Notes under the pieces: generated by a model
What the model saw: the letters and a program-made list of their open reading frames with translations, nothing else
What the model was told of the DNA's origin: nothing
The model's database searches: none
Part shown: positions 60,016 to 64,000 of the stretch, piece by piece
Numbering within the stretch: position 1 is the first letter of the stretch
Layout of the letters: each line of letters opens with the position of its first letter
Translations under genes and position numbers: made by a program
From: an uncultured Bacilli bacterium
GTDB lineage: Bacteria; Bacillota_I; Bacilli_A; ML615J-28; CAG-313
Direction: 5' to 3'
DNA length: 64,000 bases
Assembly (NCBI GenBank): GCA_934140285.1
Contig: CAKPBI010000004.1
Span: 62,001 to 126,000, forward strand

Positions 60016-60339
60016 ATGTTTAGTAAAAAGAAAAAAGAAGAAAAACTTGGAACTTCTTTTGATCGCCTTTTGAATTATTGTTTTGTTGTAACAAAATCAA
60101 TAGATGAACAATTCATTGAATTAGGTGATGTAATAATTCAAAATCGTCCTGTCGCTGTAAATTTTGAAGATATCACTTCAAATTCAGAAATTGATCGTGC
60201 CGTTGCCTTCTTATCAGGGGTAACTTATGCTCTTAATGGTGAAACTTTCCGTCTTGGAAATAAAACCTTCTTATTTGCGAGCGAAGTAGCCTTAAAAGAT
60301 GGTACCATTCACTACTATGTTAGTGACGTTGGAAAATAA
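60016..60339 (+). CDS. sepF: Cell division protein SepF
   Basis: The 107-residue protein contains the SepF core: VTKSIDEQFIELGDVIIQNR, PVAVNFEDI, RAVAFLSGVTYALNG and FLFASEV. The short Lys-rich N terminus (MFSKKKKEEK) is compatible with the membrane-binding helix but is much shorter than in Bacillus. SepF tethers and aligns FtsZ at the septum. AGGAGG precedes the start. It is three bases before ylmH. Confidence 0.93.
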   Translation: MFSKKKKEEKLGTSFDRLLNYCFVVTKSIDEQFIELGDVIIQNRPVAVNFEDITSNSEIDRAVAFLSGVTYALNGETFRLGNKTFLFASEVALKDGTIHYYVSDVGK

Positions 60340-60342
60340 ACA

Positions 60343-61065
60343 ATGACTACTATTAATGACTTTGTTAAACGTGCAGAAAAATCAGGTTTTGTTTTAACAA
60401 GATTTTTAGATACTACTGAATCATCTAACCTTAGAAAGATTAAACATCCCAATTTAAACTTTTATTTTTTTGGTGGATTAGATGAAACTGAAAGAGTACG
60501 TGCAATAATTCTAAATAAAGAAGAAGATGCTCCAACTAAAGTTGAGTATGAAATAGATATAATTAAAATAACTCCAAGAACAATCAATCGTCCGATTACG
60601 CATCGTCATGTACTTGGTACGATTCTTGCTTTAGGATTAAAAAGAGATGGTATTGGTGATATTATAATAAATGATCAAGGAATCTTTGTGATGGTTGATC
60701 AAAAACTAAGTACCTTCATTAAAAATAATTTAACAACAATTAACAATGTTTTAGTTGATACTGTCATTTGTGAATTAGATGAAGTAATGATTGAAGAAAA
60801 AAAAGAAGAAAGACTAATCAATGTACAAAGCTTAAGGTTAGATGCAACCTTGGCTCATGCCTTAAATATTAGTCGCACTAAAGCATGTGAAATGATTGAA
60901 AAAGGTTTAGTTCAAGTAAATCATCTTGAATGTTTAAACCTAAGCTATAATTTAAAAGATAACGATTTAATTAGTGTCCGCCATTTTGGAAGAATTGAAA
61001 TTGTAAGTATTGTCAATACCACTAAGAAAAATCGTTTAGTTGTAAAAATAATTATTAAACATTAG
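60343..61065 (+). CDS. ylmH: YlmH family S4-domain RNA-binding protein
   Basis: The 240-residue protein has the YlmH N-terminal domain (about 1-160, with FFGGLDETERVRAIIL and PITHRHVLGTILALGLKRDG) and a C-terminal S4 domain (about 165-240: LRLDATLAHALNISRTKACE, then LVQVNHLE). YlmH binds the 50S subunit in a Hsp15-like way in Bacillus. It lies between sepF and ileS; ylmG and divIVA, which usually sit here, are missing. Confidence 0.93.
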   Translation: MTTINDFVKRAEKSGFVLTRFLDTTESSNLRKIKHPNLNFYFFGGLDETERVRAIILNKEEDAPTKVEYEIDIIKITPRTINRPITHRHVLGTILALGLKRDGIGDIIINDQGIFVMVDQKLSTFIKNNLTTINNVLVDTVICELDEVMIEEKKEERLINVQSLRLDATLAHALNISRTKACEMIEKGLVQVNHLECLNLSYNLKDNDLISVRHFGRIEIVSIVNTTKKNRLVVKIIIKH

Positions 61066-61077
61066 GAGAAAGACAAA

Positions 61078-63819
61078 ATGAGTGAAAATAGAGATTATAA
61101 AGACACCTTATTGATGATGCAAACAGCATTTCCAATGCGTGGAAACCTAGGTGTTAATGAACTTCCAATTGAAAAAAAATGGGAAGACTTACATATTTAT
61201 GAAAAAGTATTAAAAAAGAATGAAGGACATGAAACTTTCTTTTTACATGATGGCCCTCCATATGCTAATGGAAGTATCCATGTTGGACATGCTTTAAACA
61301 AAATATTAAAAGACTTTTTAATTAGATATAAGACAATGTCAGGATTTTACGCTCCATACATGCCAGGTTGGGACACTCATGGACTTCCAATTGAAACTGC
61401 TCTTACTAAAAACAAAAAAGTAAACCGTAAAGAAATGAGCGTTAGTGCTTTTAGAACTTTATGTGAAAAGTATGCTCTTGAACAAGTTGAAATGCAAAAG
61501 ACAGGCTTTAAACGTCTTGGTGTACTTGGTGAATGGGATCATCCATACATCACTTTAGACCATCACTATGAAGCTGCCCAAATCCGTGCTTTTGGTATCA
61601 TGGCATCAAAAGGCTTAATCTTTAAAGGATTAAAACCAGTATATTGGTCTCCATCTAGTGAAACTGCTCTAGCTGAGGCTGAAATTGAATATAAGGATGT
61701 TCAAAGTTCATCAATTTACGTTGCTTTCAATGTTGTAGATGGTAAAAATGTTTTATCACCTGATTGTGAACTTGTAATTTGGACAACTACACCTTGGACT
61801 ATTCCAGCAAACCTTGCTATTTGTGCAGGCCCTGATATTGAATATGTTGTAGTATCTGCTGATAATAGATACTTTGTAGTTGCTAAAGAACTTCTTGAAA
61901 ACTTCATCAAGACTGTTGGTTATGAATCATATGAAGTAATTAAAGAAGTAAAAGGAACTGACCTTGAAGGTATTACATATAAACATCCATTATTTAATCG
62001 TATTTCCCCAGTAATTCTAGGTGATCATGTTACCCTAGATTCTGGTACTGGCTTAGTACATACTGCTCCTGGACATGGTGAAGATGACTTTATTGTTGGT
62101 AAAAAGTATGGTCTTGACATTTTATGTCCAGTAGATAGTCGTGGCTACATGACCCTTGAAGCAGGAGAATTCGCAGGAATGTTTTATGAAGATGCTAATA
62201 AAGCCATCTTAAAACGTTTAGATGAAGAAAATAAACTATTAAAAGAAACTACAATTACTCATAGTTATCCTCATGACTGGCGTACTCGTAAACCAATTAT
62301 CTTTAGAGCTACTCCACAATGGTTTGCTTCTATCAATAACTTTAAAGAAGATATCTTAAAAGCGATTAAAACCGTAAATTGGGTACCTACTTGGGGTGAA
62401 GTACGTCTATCTAATATGATTAAAGACCGTGATGATTGGTGTATTTCTCGTCAAAGAGTTTGGGGTGTACCTATCCCAGTATTCTACGCTGAAAATGGTA
62501 GTGCCATCCTTGATGAAGATGTAATCAATCATGTTGCCGATTTATTTGAACAATATGGTTCTAACATTTGGTTTGAAGCAGATGCTAGTGAACTTCTACC
62601 TAAAGGATTTACACATAAAGGAAGTCCAAATGGTAAATTCACTAAAGAAACTGACATTATGGATGTTTGGTTTGACTCAGGTACAAGCCACATTGCGGCA
62701 TTAAAAGCTCGCTATGGAGTTAGCCAAGCAGATGTTTACCTAGAAGGTTCTGACCAATATCGTGGTTGGTTCAACTCAAGTCTATCTACTAGTGTTGCGA
62801 TTAATGGCTTTGCTCCATACAAGACTGTAATCTCTCATGGTTTCGCTCTTGATGGTGAAGGAAGAAAGATGAGTAAATCTTTAGGTAATACAATTGATCC
62901 GCTACAAGTATGTAAAGAATTTGGTGCCGACATCTTAAGACTTTGGGTTGCAAGTGTTGACTACCAAGCAGACTTCAAAATCTCTAAAGATTTAATCAAA
63001 CAAATCAGCGATTCATATCGTAAGATTAGAAATACTTACCGTTTCTTACTTGGTAACTTATTTGATTTTGATCCCGAAACTGACAGTGTTGCTTATGAAG
63101 ACTTATCAGAAATCGATCAATACATTTTAATCCGTCTAAATGAAGTTACTCAACAAGTATTAAACTCATATGAAACATATAACTTTGCTGACGTATATCG
63201 TAATGTTCTAAACTTTATGAGTAATGAACTTTCTTCATTCTACTTAGACTTTACAAAAGATGTTTTATATATTGAAGAAAAAGACTCAAGAGCAAGAAGA
63301 AGCATTCAAACTGTATTCTATGAAACATTAAAATCTTTAGTATGCTTACTTACTCCAATTATTCCTCATACAGCTGAAGAAGTATATAGCTATATGCCAG
63401 GCAAAAAAGAAGAAAGTGTATACTTACTTGATATGCCAAAAGTAAAACACTTTGATAATGAAGTTGCATTAGTTGCTAAATACAATCAATTTATGCTTCT
63501 TCGTGATGATGTCTTAAAAGCATTAGAAATTGCAAGAAATGAAAAAGTAATTGGAAAGAGTTTAAATGCGAAAGTATTAATCAACCCTACTCCAAATGTC
63601 GCAAAACTAATGTTCTCACTAAAAGTAAACTTTGCACAAGTATTCATTGTTTCTTCATTTGAAATCGTTGGTAACGAACTAAATGGTGAAACTTATGAAT
63701 CAGGCCAAATCGAAGTACAACCTGCAACAGGCGTAACTTGTGAAAGATGTTGGCAAGTAGTTGACCATGTTGATGAAGATGGTCTATGTGAACGTTGTGC
63801 AAAAATCATTAAAAAATAA
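61078..63819 (+). CDS. ileS: Isoleucyl-tRNA synthetase
   Basis: The 913-residue class I synthetase has the HIGH motif HVGH at 68-71 in PYANGSIHVGHALNK, a full editing domain (about 200-390, with TTTPWTIPANLAI and GTGLVHTAPGHGEDD), KMSKS at 597-601 and a C-terminal zinc finger (CERCW...CERC). The order fits the eubacterial mupirocin-sensitive type. It charges tRNA-Ile. AGGAG precedes the ATG. No T-box leader is seen because the gene is read from the yggS promoter. Confidence 0.97.
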   Translation: MSENRDYKDTLLMMQTAFPMRGNLGVNELPIEKKWEDLHIYEKVLKKNEGHETFFLHDGPPYANGSIHVGHALNKILKDFLIRYKTMSGFYAPYMPGWDTHGLPIETALTKNKKVNRKEMSVSAFRTLCEKYALEQVEMQKTGFKRLGVLGEWDHPYITLDHHYEAAQIRAFGIMASKGLIFKGLKPVYWSPSSETALAEAEIEYKDVQSSSIYVAFNVVDGKNVLSPDCELVIWTTTPWTIPANLAICAGPDIEYVVVSADNRYFVVAKELLENFIKTVGYESYEVIKEVKGTDLEGITYKHPLFNRISPVILGDHVTLDSGTGLVHTAPGHGEDDFIVGKKYGLDILCPVDSRGYMTLEAGEFAGMFYEDANKAILKRLDEENKLLKETTITHSYPHDWRTRKPIIFRATPQWFASINNFKEDILKAIKTVNWVPTWGEVRLSNMIKDRDDWCISRQRVWGVPIPVFYAENGSAILDEDVINHVADLFEQYGSNIWFEADASELLPKGFTHKGSPNGKFTKETDIMDVWFDSGTSHIAALKARYGVSQADVYLEGSDQYRGWFNSSLSTSVAINGFAPYKTVISHGFALDGEGRKMSKSLGNTIDPLQVCKEFGADILRLWVASVDYQADFKISKDLIKQISDSYRKIRNTYRFLLGNLFDFDPETDSVAYEDLSEIDQYILIRLNEVTQQVLNSYETYNFADVYRNVLNFMSNELSSFYLDFTKDVLYIEEKDSRARRSIQTVFYETLKSLVCLLTPIIPHTAEEVYSYMPGKKEESVYLLDMPKVKHFDNEVALVAKYNQFMLLRDDVLKALEIARNEKVIGKSLNAKVLINPTPNVAKLMFSLKVNFAQVFIVSSFEIVGNELNGETYESGQIEVQPATGVTCERCWQVVDHVDEDGLCERCAKIIKK

Positions 63820-63879
63820 GAAATAATAAAAGAATTAAAACAATTAGTAGTGTTAATAATACTATAGAAAGAGGTACAT

Positions 63880-64000
63880 ATGGTTATTCATTTTTTTAAA
63901 AATCGTAATGAGAGAATCGATTTTGAAGACCTAATTGACAACTATTTTAATACTCTTGATAACGTTACAATCACAAGTGATGACTCGGAATGTCGCATTA
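63880..64000 (+). CDS. Unidentified gene, 3' end outside the window
   Basis: The ATG follows AAAGAGGTAC and the open frame continues for 40 codons to the window end (MVIHFFKNRNERIDFEDLID...). The visible part has no signal peptide or recognised motif. Its position after ileS is where lspA or a DksA-like gene is often found, but neither is matched by this fragment. Confidence 0.6.
   Translation, partial: MVIHFFKNRNERIDFEDLIDNYFNTLDNVTITSDDSECRI

Noticed and set aside
60940..61080. T-box leader for ileS
   Set aside because: ileS starts 12 bases after ylmH with no room for a leader; no T-box sequence is present there or upstream of argS.

Overview
The window is AT-rich, uses TAA, TAG and TGA as ordinary stops (for example TGA ends yqeH, yqeK and rsmE) and has strong Shine-Dalgarno sites. 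Its gene order is Bacilli-type: yqeG-yqeH-yqeK-rsfS, hrcA-grpE-dnaK-dnaJ and yggS-sepF-ylmH-ileS. A class III ribonucleotide reductase, its radical-SAM activase and large BspA/InlB-type surface proteins suggest an anaerobic, host-associated member of the Bacilli near the Mollicutes (RF39, Acholeplasma or Izemoplasma-like). The lineage is inference; no rRNA is present.

Layout: 1-3.4 kb is the 3' part of a zincin/BspA leucine-rich-repeat protein. 3.5-9.2 kb has a divergent SigK-like sigma factor and a tight operon (yqeG, yqeH, yqeK, rsfS, a YlmC/YmxH PRC-barrel gene, a ROK kinase and an MBL hydrolase). 9.3-14 kb is the HrcA-controlled chaperone operon behind two CIRCE operators. 14-28.5 kb holds three very large lipoprotein genes: a divergent OB-fold/Ig protein and two amidase_2 proteins, of 1023 and 2713 residues. 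28.6-33.2 kb contains small membrane proteins, remnants of a deleted two-component locus, a DUF1003 protein and an AbrB-ABC exporter operon. 33.3-38.6 kb is an RNA/DNA maintenance operon (rsmE, mtaB, DEAD-box helicase, nfo, unknown). 38.8-45.6 kb has nrdD fused to a redoxin, a TrxB-like flavoprotein lacking the usual NADPH motifs, a duplicated and decayed membrane gene, an ISL3-type relic inserted in a terminator, and ispG-nrdG. 45.7-50.9 kb has an HTH protein of transposase type, rluA-metK-GH4-BadF kinase. 51-54 kb has an ECF sigma factor with an RsgI-like anti-sigma factor and two lipoproteins. 54-59 kb has a DtxR/MntR regulator, argS, membrane proteins, a CaCA antiporter and tRNA-Arg(CCG). 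59.3-64 kb has yggS-sepF-ylmH-ileS and the start of another gene.

Most distinctive points: (i) the giant amidase carries about ten InlB-type repeats, four of them interrupted at the same place by a related, unrecognised helical module with a W-x-W motif, plus two beta-helix domains; (ii) the two amidase genes have operator-like A4CGNTT sites built into their promoters, and a related site lies in the intergenic region shared with the divergent OB-fold gene; (iii) the redoxin-fused NrdD next to an atypical thioredoxin reductase suggests a self-contained electron path to the class III reductase; (iv) an ECF sigma factor is coupled to an RsgI-type Asn-Pro anti-sigma factor; (v) SigK-like and YlmC/YmxH genes look like retained sporulation-type functions.
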